Shown here in pieces: positions 34,182-43,540 of a stretch of 51,392 nt of DNA. Origin of the DNA: Maribacter sp. (lineage in GTDB: Bacteria > Bacteroidota > Bacteroidia > Flavobacteriales > Flavobacteriaceae); assembly GCA_020629285.1 (NCBI GenBank), contig JAHDDP010000023.1, forward strand, positions 1 through 51,392. Direction: 5' to 3'. Within the stretch, counting starts at the first letter, position 1. Each line of letters starts with the position of its first letter. The notes beneath the pieces are model-generated. The model saw only the letters and a program-made list of their open reading frames with translations, ran no database searches and was not told where the DNA came from. A program made the translations under genes and the position numbers.

Positions 34182-36395
34182 ATGGCGAAAACTATCATTA
34201 TCTCAAATAGACTACCTGTACAATTACAAATTAGCAATGGAGACATTACTGCAGTGCCAAGTGTAGGTGGACTGGCTACTGGAATGAAATCCGTACACTC
34301 TGGCGGTGATAGCCTTTGGATCGGTTGGAGCGGATTGACGGATGAAGAAATACCAGAAGAGTTGATACCAAAAATCGATAGCGCACTCGCTGAACACGGT
34401 TCTTCTAAAGTTAACTTGACAGAAAAAGAGGTCGAGGGATTTTACTACGGATTTAGCAATAGAACAGTTTGGCCACTTTTCCATTATTTTTTAGAGTATT
34501 CTGAGTTTGAATTGGAAAGTTGGGAAATTTATAAAGCGGTAAATCAAAAGTTTGCCGATGCCATTCTAGCTAAAGCGGATAATGAAGATACCATTTGGAT
34601 TCATGATTACCAGCTGATGTTGGTACCACAAATGGTACGTGCAGAAAGACCGGATATTTCTATCGGGTTCTTTTTACACATTCCTTTTCCTTCATTTGAA
34701 ATATTTAGAACATTACCATGGCGTAAAGAAGTTTTACTAGGTTTACTGGGTTCAGATTTAATTGGTTTCCACACCTATGACTACGAACGACACTTTTTAA
34801 GCTCTGTACGTAGACTATTGGGCTTAGAAGTTAGTTTTAATGATGTCTATCTTGATGATAGAGTGATTAAAGTAGACTCCTTCCCAATGGGTATTGATTA
34901 TAAAAAATTCAGTGAAGCAGCCAAAGAACATTCCCAACGCAGCGAAACTGAAAAATCTGAACTGCAAAAAAGATTGGACACTCATAAAAAATCTGCACCA
35001 GATGCTAAATTCTTTTTATCTATTGACCGCTTAGATTACACTAAAGGTATTGCAAAACGTTTAAATGCTTTTGAGTATTTCTTGAATAAATACCCTCAAT
35101 ATAAAGAGAAAGTAAGACTTATCATTCTTGCCGTTCCTTCCCGATCTAACGTACCACAATATCAATTATTAAAACGGGAAGTAGATGAGTTAGTTGGTCG
35201 TATAAACGGAGAACTTTCAACCGTTAGCTGGACCCCAATTTGGTATTTCTACAGATCCATGCCCTTCGATAATCTGATTGATTTATACACTTCTTCAGAT
35301 ATTGCTTGGTTAACACCAATTAGAGATGGTATGAACTTGGTAGCCAAAGAATACATTGCTACAAGAACGGATAAGACGGGCGTATTAATTCTTAGCGAAA
35401 TGGCTGGTTCTGCCAATGAAATGAACGAATCTTTACTAATTAACCCTAACAACTTTGAACAAATAGCAGATTCGCTTTATGAGGCTATCAATATGCCTGA
35501 AGAAGAGCAAATTTCTAGAAATACCCTATTACAAAAGCGATTAGAACGTTATAATGTAGAAAGGTGGGCTAACGACTTCATGAATTCCCTAGTGGGACAA
35601 CAGGAGAAAGATCAAACCTATAAGTCCAAAAAACTATCCACAAATCTTATGGATACGGTAATGGATGACTATAAAAAAGCCAAAAGAAGATTGGTATTCT
35701 TAGACTACGACGGAACTTTGGCAGGTTTTAACCCAGACCCGCAAAAGGCATCTCCCGACGAAGAATTGTACAAGCTTTTAGACCAGATATCATCTCAACC
35801 AAATACAGATATGTATTTAATTAGTGGTCGGGATAAAGAAACGTTTACTAAATGGTTCTTACCAAAAAAATACAACATGATCGTAGAGCATGGTGTGTGG
35901 ATCTCGCAAGGTGGCGAAGAGTTTAGAATGCTGGAAACCGTAAAGAAAGACTGGATGGAGAAGATTTTACCGGTATTGGAATCTTTTGTTGATCGTACTC
36001 CTGGAAGTTTTATAGAAGAGAAAAATTACTCTTTAGCATGGCATTACAGAAAAACAGATCCTGATTTTGGTCAAAAGCGTTCTGTTGAATTAAATACGGT
36101 ACTAACTAGCTTAATTGCCAATGACGATTTAAGCGTGTTAAACGGTAATAAGGTAATGGAAATAAAAAGTAGTAATGTGAATAAAGGTAGAGCATCTATG
36201 CGTGTGTACACGGAACACGAGTACGATTTTGTTTTCGCTATTGGTGATGATTGGACAGATGAGTTTATGTTTCAAGAACTGCCTGAAGATTCTATTACCG
36301 TGAAAGTAGGACGCCAAAAAACACAAGCAAGGTATTTTGTTGATAACACGAAAAATGTTCGCACAATTTTGAAAAGATTTGCCGACGAAGGATAA
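34182..36395 (+). CDS. Bifunctional trehalose-6-phosphate synthase/phosphatase
   Basis: A 737-residue fusion of OtsA and OtsB. The GT20 synthase (about 1-465) has GGLATGM, the WIHDYQLMLVP region (139-149), LHIPFPSFEIFRTLPWR, SIDRLDYTKGI (280-290) and RDGMNLVAKEYIA (381-393). The HAD phosphatase (about 500-737) has the nucleophile motif FLDYDGTLAGF with D508 and D510, the LISGRDKE motif, and GDDWTDEFMF. Together it makes trehalose-6-phosphate from UDP-glucose and glucose-6-phosphate, then dephosphorylates it to trehalose, a compatible solute. It is cytoplasmic. The fusion is common in Bacteroidota. It is divergent from GH15 and lies 23 bases before a propeller-SnoaL gene, which may be cotranscribed. 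Confidence 0.95.
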   Translation: MAKTIIISNRLPVQLQISNGDITAVPSVGGLATGMKSVHSGGDSLWIGWSGLTDEEIPEELIPKIDSALAEHGSSKVNLTEKEVEGFYYGFSNRTVWPLFHYFLEYSEFELESWEIYKAVNQKFADAILAKADNEDTIWIHDYQLMLVPQMVRAERPDISIGFFLHIPFPSFEIFRTLPWRKEVLLGLLGSDLIGFHTYDYERHFLSSVRRLLGLEVSFNDVYLDDRVIKVDSFPMGIDYKKFSEAAKEHSQRSETEKSELQKRLDTHKKSAPDAKFFLSIDRLDYTKGIAKRLNAFEYFLNKYPQYKEKVRLIILAVPSRSNVPQYQLLKREVDELVGRINGELSTVSWTPIWYFYRSMPFDNLIDLYTSSDIAWLTPIRDGMNLVAKEYIATRTDKTGVLILSEMAGSANEMNESLLINPNNFEQIADSLYEAINMPEEEQISRNTLLQKRLERYNVERWANDFMNSLVGQQEKDQTYKSKKLSTNLMDTVMDDYKKAKRRLVFLDYDGTLAGFNPDPQKASPDEELYKLLDQISSQPNTDMYLISGRDKETFTKWFLPKKYNMIVEHGVWISQGGEEFRMLETVKKDWMEKILPVLESFVDRTPGSFIEEKNYSLAWHYRKTDPDFGQKRSVELNTVLTSLIANDDLSVLNGNKVMEIKSSNVNKGRASMRVYTEHEYDFVFAIGDDWTDEFMFQELPEDSITVKVGRQKTQARYFVDNTKNVRTILKRFADEG

Positions 36396-36418
36396 CGCTA
36401 TTCATATTCCACAATACA

Positions 36419-37942
36419 ATGAAACAAATTCTGAATTTTGCATTTGTAAGCGTTTTTTTCTGCCTTAACTCTTATGCCCAACAAGGCACTGAAGTTTATC
36501 TGACAGATTTAAATTGGTCAAATGATTCTTTAAAAATTGGAACTCCAATAAATATCTCTAACAATGAAGGCTATGATAATCAGCCTTCATTTTTTTCTGA
36601 TGAAGAAATTCTATTTGCTTCTACTAGAAATAATCAAACAGATATTGCTCTTTATGATGTAAGGGATAAAACAACAACTTGGCTTTCTAATACACCCAAT
36701 GGCAGTGAATATTCTCCTTTAAAGATTCCTGAGAAAGAGGCTATTTCAGCCGTGCGCTTAGATGAAGATGGTTTACAACGTTTATATGAGTATAATATAA
36801 AGACAGGTGAATCAAAGGTTTTAATACCAGATTTAAAAATAGGTTATCATGTTTGGTATACTAAAGATATCATCGTATGTACGGTATTAATTGAAAATCG
36901 TATGGATTTGGTAGTGTACAACCTAAAGGAGAACACCCATTTTACTGCACAAAAAAATGTAGGTAGGTCATTGCATAAAATCCCCAATACTGAGCTAATT
37001 AGTTTTATAGCAAAACGCGGCGAAAATGCCATTGTTAAATCGCTAAATCCTAAATCTAAAGAAGCTAAGGATATTATTAATCTTTTAGGGGATAGCGAAG
37101 ATATTTCTTGGATGAACGATGGTCGATTGATTAATGCCTATGAATCTATAATTCTGTCTTTTGATCCCAAAGTGGATACAGAATGGAAATTAGCATCCCA
37201 AATCAATGATTCAGATGTCAACGGAATCTCTAGATTAGCGATTAGTCCAAAAGGAAATTACCTAAGTTTTGTTTCTAAAGATTCACAAAAAAAACTTGTT
37301 GACAAGCAAGTAGAAACATTTAATGCGCGAGACGTAAAAGCATTTGCCAATTGTTTTTCCAAAAACGTTGTGGTTAAAAACTACCCAAAAGACACTCTGT
37401 ACGTAGGGCGGGAAATTTTAAAGGAAAAGTATCAAAAGTTCTATGACCGTACGCCAAATATTGATGTAAAAGTATCTTCTAGAATACATTTAGGAAAGAC
37501 CGTTATTGATCAAGAACAGATAACTATTGGCGATAGACAATTTCATCAAGTTGCCATTTATGAGGTTGACGGACTTATAAATAGCATGACTTTCTTAAAA
37601 GATACGTCAATAGATAAAAATCCAGAAGTACCTGTACAACATCAACTTGAAGCTTATAATGCTAAAGACATCAATGCCTTTTTAAGTCCTTACGCCAAAG
37701 ACGTGAAAGTTTATGGTACTAACGGCGAACTAAGAACAGAGGGTATTGAAAATATGCGAAATGACTATAATCGCTTTTTTAGCACTACCACAGACCTTCA
37801 TTGTGAAACCAAGAATAGGATCGTAATCGGTAATATCGTTATTGATGAAGAATTCATAACCATACAAGAGGATTCTTATACTGCAATAGGTATTTATGAA
37901 ATTGAAAATAATAAAATAGCCAAGGTTACTTTTTTACATTGA
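36419..37942 (+). CDS. Secreted TolB-like propeller fused to two SnoaL-like domains
   Basis: A 507-residue exported protein (signal MKQILNFAFVSVFFCLNSYA, then QQGTEVYL). Residues about 25-290 show TolB/PD40-like propeller repeats: DNQPSFFSDEEILFASTRNN, SGSEYSPLKIPE-like and RLAISPKGNYLSFVSKD. Two tandem copies of a SnoaL/NTF2-like domain follow: residues about 300-400 (VETFNARDVKAFANCFSKNV) and 403-507 (QLEAYNAKDINAFLSPYAKD). Each ends with a similar AIYEVDGLINSMTFLK or IGIYEIENNKIAKVTFL strand, so one arose by duplication. SnoaL folds bind small molecules or isomerise them, but here no catalytic residues can be named. It starts 23 bases after the trehalose gene; the following MFS gene begins 4 bases after its stop. 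Confidence 0.75.
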   Translation: MKQILNFAFVSVFFCLNSYAQQGTEVYLTDLNWSNDSLKIGTPINISNNEGYDNQPSFFSDEEILFASTRNNQTDIALYDVRDKTTTWLSNTPNGSEYSPLKIPEKEAISAVRLDEDGLQRLYEYNIKTGESKVLIPDLKIGYHVWYTKDIIVCTVLIENRMDLVVYNLKENTHFTAQKNVGRSLHKIPNTELISFIAKRGENAIVKSLNPKSKEAKDIINLLGDSEDISWMNDGRLINAYESIILSFDPKVDTEWKLASQINDSDVNGISRLAISPKGNYLSFVSKDSQKKLVDKQVETFNARDVKAFANCFSKNVVVKNYPKDTLYVGREILKEKYQKFYDRTPNIDVKVSSRIHLGKTVIDQEQITIGDRQFHQVAIYEVDGLINSMTFLKDTSIDKNPEVPVQHQLEAYNAKDINAFLSPYAKDVKVYGTNGELRTEGIENMRNDYNRFFSTTTDLHCETKNRIVIGNIVIDEEFITIQEDSYTAIGIYEIENNKIAKVTFLH

Positions 37943-37946
37943 TCTA

Positions 37947-39113
37947 TTGAAGCAAAAGCTACATATTCTCCCCATCATAATTCTTTCGCAATTTGCCTGT
38001 ACCTCTACTTGGTTTGCCGGTAATGCGATTATTGAATCACTGACCAAAAAGTTAGATTTTGGTCCTGAAATAATTAGTTATGTTATATCATCGGTTCAAT
38101 TCGGATTTATAGTCGGTACATTAATTTTTGGCATTCTTATGATTGCCGATCGTTTTTCACCCTCAAGGGTGTTTATGATCTGTGCGTTTCTTGCTTCTAT
38201 TTCAAATCTATCTTTAATCTACCCGCAATTAAACGTGGGCGGATTGCTATTAGCCAGATTTAGTACAGGATTCTTTTTGGCCGGCATCTATCCCGTAGGT
38301 ATGAAAATAGCCGCAGATTATTATGAGAAGGGTTTAGGCAAAGCACTGGGATATTTGGTAGGTGCCTTAGTTCTTGGTACAGCTTTTCCTTTTTTGATTA
38401 AAGGAAGCCCATTTGCAAGTCATCCAGATAAAGTAATTATGTTAACCTCTGGTATTACCGCTTTGGGCGGTTTATTACTCTTCTTACTTGTACCCAACGG
38501 ACCCTACAGAGTTGCGAGCACAACATTGAAGTTAAATGCAGGACCCAAGCTTTTCCAAAATTTTGAATTTAAGAAAGCTGCATTCGGCTATTTTGGGCAT
38601 ATGTGGGAACTATATGCTTTTTGGGCATTTACACCTATTGCAATTCAATGGTTTGCCATAAAGTCCGGCAGTAATATTTCCGTATCATTATGGTCAGGAA
38701 TCGTTATAGCGCTCGGCGGATTATCATGTGCCTATGGTGGCATACTTTCTCAGCGCATAGGTAGTAAGAAAGTGGCTCTTGCAGCCTTAATAGCATCCGG
38801 CTTTATATGTTTGATCTCACCATTGCTATTTTCGCTTCCCATCTATTTATTCTTAGTAGGTTGGTGTTTATGGGGTATTGCAGTTACCGCAGACTCACCA
38901 CAATTTTCAAATTTAGTGGCATCCGCAGTAGCTCCAGAATTAAAAGGCACTGCTCTTACATTGGTAAATTGCATTGGTTTTGCTATTACGATCATCAGCA
39001 TACAACTTCTAGGATCACTTCAATCGATCATTCCTATAACTCTTTTATTTATCCCTTTAGCTATTGGACCGGTGTTAGGAGTATACTATTTACTGGCAAA
39101 AAAGAATAACTAA
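37947..39113 (+). CDS. MFS transporter (TTG start)
   Basis: A 388-residue major facilitator with about 12 hydrophobic helices. The loop between helices 2 and 3 has the MFS-like ADRFSPSRVFMICAF (GxxxDRxGRR variant), and helices 4-5 include LARFSTGFFLAGIYPVGMKI. The only plausible start is a TTG at 37947; the next in-frame ATG falls inside helix 2, and the TTG-started N terminus KQKLHILPIIILSQ makes a complete first helix. The start lies four bases after the preceding stop, so it probably depends on coupling. The substrate is unknown. MFS relatives with this G-x-Y-P-V-G-M-K motif are often annotated as cyanate or nitrate-type permeases, which I would not assert. Secreted peptidase genes follow. 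Confidence 0.87.
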   Translation: MKQKLHILPIIILSQFACTSTWFAGNAIIESLTKKLDFGPEIISYVISSVQFGFIVGTLIFGILMIADRFSPSRVFMICAFLASISNLSLIYPQLNVGGLLLARFSTGFFLAGIYPVGMKIAADYYEKGLGKALGYLVGALVLGTAFPFLIKGSPFASHPDKVIMLTSGITALGGLLLFLLVPNGPYRVASTTLKLNAGPKLFQNFEFKKAAFGYFGHMWELYAFWAFTPIAIQWFAIKSGSNISVSLWSGIVIALGGLSCAYGGILSQRIGSKKVALAALIASGFICLISPLLFSLPIYLFLVGWCLWGIAVTADSPQFSNLVASAVAPELKGTALTLVNCIGFAITIISIQLLGSLQSIIPITLLFIPLAIGPVLGVYYLLAKKNN

Positions 39114-39214
39114 TGCCTACATACTTTGTTTATGATAATTATGGTCAGCCCTATATTTTACTTAAATTTAGAAACCGATTACCTATACTAACATTACTCA
39201 CCAAAAAACTTGCA

Positions 39215-40546
39215 ATGAAAAAGTTCTTATTACTCACTCTATTAACCTCAGCTATTACGCTAACAGCGCAAACAGATCAACGTATTTATGATATTATCGA
39301 TGCCGTTTCTGCTGAGCGTATTGAAAACGATGTTACCAAACTTGCCAATTTTGGAACCAGACATACTTTAAGTGACACTGTCTCAACTACGAGGGGAATT
39401 GGAGCTGCTAGACGTTGGATCAAAGGTGAATTCGAAAAAACCTCTACTGAATGTCAAGGTTGCCTAAACGTTTTCTTTCAAAAAGATTTAGTCAAAAAAG
39501 GCGCAAATGATCGTATTGTAAAAGATGTGGAAGTAGTGAACGTTCTTGCCATACAAAAGGGAACAAAATACCCTAATCGTTATATTATTATGAGTGGCGA
39601 TATTGATTCTCGCGTTAGCGACCCTACAAACTATACAGATGATTCGCCCGGTGCCAATGATAACGCCAGCGGTATGGCAGGTACGTTAGAAGCTGCTCGT
39701 GTTTTGTCCAAATATAAATTTGAAAATAGTATCATTTACATGGGGTTATCTGGTGAAGAGCAAGGTCTTTTTGGCGGTGGCGGTATTGCCCAATACGCTA
39801 AAGACCAAGGCTGGGAGGTTATTGGTATATTCAATAATGATATGATCGGTAACATTAAAGGTGTGGATGGTACCATTAGTAATGTTGACTTTAGAATTTT
39901 CTCTGAGCCCGTACCACCTACTGAAACAGAAAAACAACGTAAAGCCAGGCGTTTTTACGGTGGCGAAGTAGATGGTGTATCTAGACAATTGGCACGCTAT
40001 GTTCATAAAAACGTAAAGCAATACATGCCAGAAATGAATCCAATGATGATCTATCGTTTAGATCGCTTTGGTCGTGGTGGTCACCACAGACCCTTCAACG
40101 ATGCTGGTTTCCCTGGTATTCGTATTATGGAAGCTCATGAAAACTATACACAACAGCACCAAGATATCCGTGTTGAAGATGGTATTGCCTATGGCGATGT
40201 TCTTGAACATGTAAATTTTGAGTACGCCGCAAAATTAACGGCTGTTAATGCTATAAATATGGCATCTATAGCTTGGGCCCCTCCTGCCCCTAAAACCGTT
40301 AAAATTGGTGGTATTGTTGAACCTGCAGCTAAATTTCAGTGGAGTAAAGTTGATGGTGCCAAAGGATATAAAATATATTGGAGAGATACAACGTCCCCAA
40401 CATGGGATTACAGCAGGTATGTGGGAGATGTTTCTGAATTTGTTTTGGAAGGCATTGTTATCGATAACTTCTTTTTTGGAGTTTCTGCGGTTAGTGAAGA
40501 CGGATTTGAGAGCCCGGTTGTTTTTCCTAACGGAATTTTTAGATAA
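39215..40546 (+). CDS. Secreted M28-family metallopeptidase
   Basis: A 443-residue protein counted from the ATG at 39215, which gives a clean signal peptide (MKKFLLLTLLTSAITLTAQ). The frame is open back to 39113, but those 34 residues are not signal-like. The M28 di-zinc fold is seen: SGDIDSR (127-133), SPGANDNASGMAG with D149, LSGEEQGLFGGGG with E181 and E182, FNNDMIGN with D209, and a late MEAHENYTQQHQD. The usual first ligand histidine of GHxDS is aspartate here (D129). A C-terminal fibronectin-like segment (about 360-443; GAKGYKIYWRDTTSP) follows. It should be an aminopeptidase or carboxypeptidase acting outside the cytoplasm. The M1 peptidase gene starts 18 bases later. Confidence 0.88.
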   Translation: MKKFLLLTLLTSAITLTAQTDQRIYDIIDAVSAERIENDVTKLANFGTRHTLSDTVSTTRGIGAARRWIKGEFEKTSTECQGCLNVFFQKDLVKKGANDRIVKDVEVVNVLAIQKGTKYPNRYIIMSGDIDSRVSDPTNYTDDSPGANDNASGMAGTLEAARVLSKYKFENSIIYMGLSGEEQGLFGGGGIAQYAKDQGWEVIGIFNNDMIGNIKGVDGTISNVDFRIFSEPVPPTETEKQRKARRFYGGEVDGVSRQLARYVHKNVKQYMPEMNPMMIYRLDRFGRGGHHRPFNDAGFPGIRIMEAHENYTQQHQDIRVEDGIAYGDVLEHVNFEYAAKLTAVNAINMASIAWAPPAPKTVKIGGIVEPAAKFQWSKVDGAKGYKIYWRDTTSPTWDYSRYVGDVSEFVLEGIVIDNFFFGVSAVSEDGFESPVVFPNGIFR

Positions 40547-40564
40547 ACTAAAAACACGTTACTC

Positions 40565-42172
40565 ATGAAAAAAATTATAGCTACACTAGCTTTAGGCATA
40601 TGCGCTTTTTCACAGGCACAAACCTTTACAGAACAAGATACTCTTAGAGGCAGTATTACCCCTGAACGTGAATGGTGGGATTTAAATTATTACCATTTGG
40701 ATATTGACGTGAATCCTGATGATAAATTTATCAGCGGAAGCAATACCATTCGCTATAAGGTATTAGAACCTCATCAAGTCTTACAAGTGGATCTGCAACC
40801 GCCTTTAGCTATTGAAAAAGTAACTCAAGATGGTGAAGAATTGGAAGTTGTACATAACATAAATGCTCATTTTATTCAACTTGTAAAACCCCAAAAAGAA
40901 GGCGATTACAATGAAGTTGTTGTTACGTATTCCGGTCACCCAAAAGAAGCGGTCAGAGCCCCTTGGGACGGCGGATTTTCTTGGAAAAAAGATTCAAATG
41001 GCAAAGACTTTGTAGCTACCTCTTGCCAAGGTCTGGGCGCTAGTGTATGGTGGCCAAACAAAGACCATATGTATGACGAGGTTGACAGCATGTTAATCAG
41101 TGTAAAAGCGCCTAAGGGATTAATGAACGTATCTAACGGTCGTCTTAGAAGTGTGGATAAAGAAACCAATACCTACAACTGGTTTGTTTCCAACCCTATT
41201 AATAATTATGGTGTTAATGTAAATATTGGCGATTACGTTCATTTTGATGAAATATATCAAGGAGAAAAAGGTGCTCTTGATATGGATTATTATGTTTTAA
41301 AGGACAACCTAGAGAAAGCTAAAGAACACTTTAAGGATGCTCCCAAAATGATGAAATCATTTGAGTATTGGTTTGGTCCGTATCCGTTTTACGAAGATTC
41401 TTTTAAACTAGTTGAAGTACCATATTTAGGTATGGAACACCAAAGCTCGGTTACTTATGGCAATCAGTACAAAAAAGGTTATTTGGGTAGAGATTTATCC
41501 AATACGGGTTGGGGTCTAAAGTTCGACTTCATTATTATTCATGAAGCCGGTCACGAATGGTTTGCCAATAACATCACCTATAAAGATGCTGCAGATATGT
41601 GGGTCCATGAAGGGTTTACCTGTTATTCCGAAAGTTTATTCTTAGACTACCATTACGGTACTGAAGCTGCAAATGCCTATGTTCAAGGTATTAGAAACAA
41701 CATCAGAAATGACAAACCTATTATTGGTATTTATAATGTAAACCATGAAGGTAGTGGCGATATGTATTATAAGGGTTCGAACATGCTACACACCTTACGC
41801 CAAATTGTAAATGATGATAGAAAATGGAGAACCATTTTACGCGGCCTCAATTCAGAGTTTTACCATAAAACCGTAACTACCGATGAAATCGAAAATGTCA
41901 TCGCCATAGGTATGAAAAGAGATTTAAAACCTTTCTTCGATCAGTATTTACGAACCACAAAGATTCCGGTTTTCGAATATATAGTAAAAGGCAAAAAAGT
42001 AGCGTATCGTTTTACCAATACCGTTGACCATTTTTCCATGCCCTTAAAAGTGTACATCAACGACATCGCAGTTTGGATAGAACCCACTACGGAGTGGAAA
42101 ACCGAGAAAGTAAATGGCAATTTAACTTCATTACGAGTAGATCCAAATTTCTATGTTGAAACCAAAAATTAG
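40565..42172 (+). CDS. Secreted M1-family metallopeptidase
   Basis: A 535-residue aminopeptidase-like enzyme with a signal peptide (MKKIIATLALGICAFSQAQ). The N-terminal beta domain (about 25-225) contains YYHLDIDVNPDDKFISGSN, the usual M1 opening. The catalytic domain has the zinc motif HEAGH (H326, E327, H330) with the third ligand E349 in MWVHEGFTCYSE. The substrate-anchoring GxMEN motif appears as YLGMEHQSSV (289-296). It lacks the long C-terminal helical domain of classic aminopeptidase N, in keeping with the short Bacteroidota M1 group. It is probably periplasmic and works with the M28 peptidase encoded 18 bases upstream in peptide breakdown. Confidence 0.93.
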   Translation: MKKIIATLALGICAFSQAQTFTEQDTLRGSITPEREWWDLNYYHLDIDVNPDDKFISGSNTIRYKVLEPHQVLQVDLQPPLAIEKVTQDGEELEVVHNINAHFIQLVKPQKEGDYNEVVVTYSGHPKEAVRAPWDGGFSWKKDSNGKDFVATSCQGLGASVWWPNKDHMYDEVDSMLISVKAPKGLMNVSNGRLRSVDKETNTYNWFVSNPINNYGVNVNIGDYVHFDEIYQGEKGALDMDYYVLKDNLEKAKEHFKDAPKMMKSFEYWFGPYPFYEDSFKLVEVPYLGMEHQSSVTYGNQYKKGYLGRDLSNTGWGLKFDFIIIHEAGHEWFANNITYKDAADMWVHEGFTCYSESLFLDYHYGTEAANAYVQGIRNNIRNDKPIIGIYNVNHEGSGDMYYKGSNMLHTLRQIVNDDRKWRTILRGLNSEFYHKTVTTDEIENVIAIGMKRDLKPFFDQYLRTTKIPVFEYIVKGKKVAYRFTNTVDHFSMPLKVYINDIAVWIEPTTEWKTEKVNGNLTSLRVDPNFYVETKN

Positions 42173-42247
42173 ATTACTTTTTATTTCGAATTATTATTTA
42201 GCGTTCATCTTCATTTAAATGAGATTAATTTCTATTTTTTATTAAAG

Positions 42248-42255
42248 TAGATTTG
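42248..42255 (+). promoter_or_regulatory. Candidate -7 box for the DUF2914 gene
   Basis: TAGATTTG matches TAnnTTTG, 22 bases before the ATG. Confidence 0.45.
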
Positions 42256-42277
42256 CTGCTGTCATATTTTACCCTAA

Positions 42278-43393
42278 ATGAAAAAAGTACTTGCCAGATA
42301 TAGAAATAGTGCCTTCAGAAATTTTATAAGAAGGCACTCAAAATATGCGCCAATTATATTTTTTGTTGGCGGATTTATATTTGACACCCTGACCCTTGGT
42401 CGTATTGACCGTACCTATGACTTAACGGTATTATGTCTGCATATGACATCTTTATCTATTACGCTATACCTCTATAATCTAGTGGATGACGGTAAATGGA
42501 AAAATACTTTTTTAGAACGATATGAAGAATACTTGCCACTCGCAATTCAGTTCTTTTTTGGAGGATTATCTAGTGCCTATGTAATTTACTTCTCTAGAAG
42601 TGTTTCCTTATCAAAAACAGCATCGTTCTTTATAATTCTTGTCTTACTGCTGATTGCCAACGAATTTCTTAAAAAACGAATTTCAAATAAATACCTGCAA
42701 TTTGGGGTGTACTACTTTATAAGTTTTACCTTTTTTACCTTTATGATTCCTGTTTTCTTGAAGGAACTAAACACCACCATATTCTTAATCTCTGGCGCTG
42801 CCAGTTTAGTAAGTACCCTAGTGCTTCTCACATTTATCTATGGTAAAAGTCCGAGTACGCGCAAAGAGATTAAGCTAGGCAAAATGATTGCCATTATAAT
42901 GGCTATCTACGGTATTATTAATTTATTCTACTTCTTAAGATTAATACCACCCGTACCCCTTGCTTTAGATAAAGGGATCGTAGCTCATGATATCGTTTTA
43001 AAAAATGGCAAATATGAGGTAACCTATGAATCTGAAGAATCTCATATATTTTGGCGTAAGCACAAATTAGACTATAGCTACGTTCCTGATCAACGTGTCT
43101 ACATATTTTCTTCAATCTTTGCACCTACAGATTTAAAAAAATCCATTTTTCATCGATGGAGAAAATACAATGATGACACCAAAGAATGGGTGACCATAGA
43201 AGATATTGGTTATGATATTACGGGTGGTAGAGATGGCGGTTTTAGAGGTTACACCTTTAAAACCAACGTAACGCCAGGTGAATGGGAAGTACAAGTTCTT
43301 ACAGAAGAAGAGCAGGTTCTAGGGGTTATCGGGTTTCATATTAATCTTAGACAAGACGGCGAATCCTTAAAATTAAAAATAACTAAATTCTAA
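42278..43393 (+). CDS. DUF2914 domain membrane protein
   Basis: A 371-residue protein. The first 225 residues contain about seven hydrophobic helices, starting after a basic N terminus (MKKVLARYRNSAFRNFIRRH); the first includes PIIFFVGGFIFDTLTLGRID. The last 140 residues are a soluble beta-rich domain with spaced tryptophans: YESEESHIFWRKHKLDYSY, SIFHRWRKYNDDTKEWVTIE, GGRDGGFRGYTFK and PGEWEVQVLTEEEQVLGVIGFHI. This is the DUF2914 pattern, in which a periplasmic or cytoplasmic domain follows a membrane region. The function of the family is unknown. It is transcribed alone, 105 bases after the M1 peptidase gene. Confidence 0.85.
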   Translation: MKKVLARYRNSAFRNFIRRHSKYAPIIFFVGGFIFDTLTLGRIDRTYDLTVLCLHMTSLSITLYLYNLVDDGKWKNTFLERYEEYLPLAIQFFFGGLSSAYVIYFSRSVSLSKTASFFIILVLLLIANEFLKKRISNKYLQFGVYYFISFTFFTFMIPVFLKELNTTIFLISGAASLVSTLVLLTFIYGKSPSTRKEIKLGKMIAIIMAIYGIINLFYFLRLIPPVPLALDKGIVAHDIVLKNGKYEVTYESEESHIFWRKHKLDYSYVPDQRVYIFSSIFAPTDLKKSIFHRWRKYNDDTKEWVTIEDIGYDITGGRDGGFRGYTFKTNVTPGEWEVQVLTEEEQVLGVIGFHINLRQDGESLKLKITKF

Positions 43394-43488
43394 TTTATAT
43401 CATTACCTACCTATAACAGTTTAAAATTCAGTAAATTACAGTATACGAATCTATTACGAAATGCATGTAATTATTTAATTTTTATGAA

Positions 43489-43521
43489 TTGTTTACCGCA
43501 TTAAAACATAGATTACCTTAG
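43489..43521 (+). promoter_or_regulatory. Candidate promoter for the YkgJ-family gene
   Basis: TTG (43489-43491) and TACCTTAG (43514-43521) are 22 bases apart; the -7 box differs from TAnnTTTG at one position. It lies about 20 bases before the GTG start. Confidence 0.35.
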
Positions 43522-43540
43522 CGCAACTTTAAATAAATAT

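Noticed and set aside
39113..39214. 34-residue N-terminal extension of the M28 peptidase
   Set aside because: It would bury the clear signal peptide that begins at the ATG at 39215.
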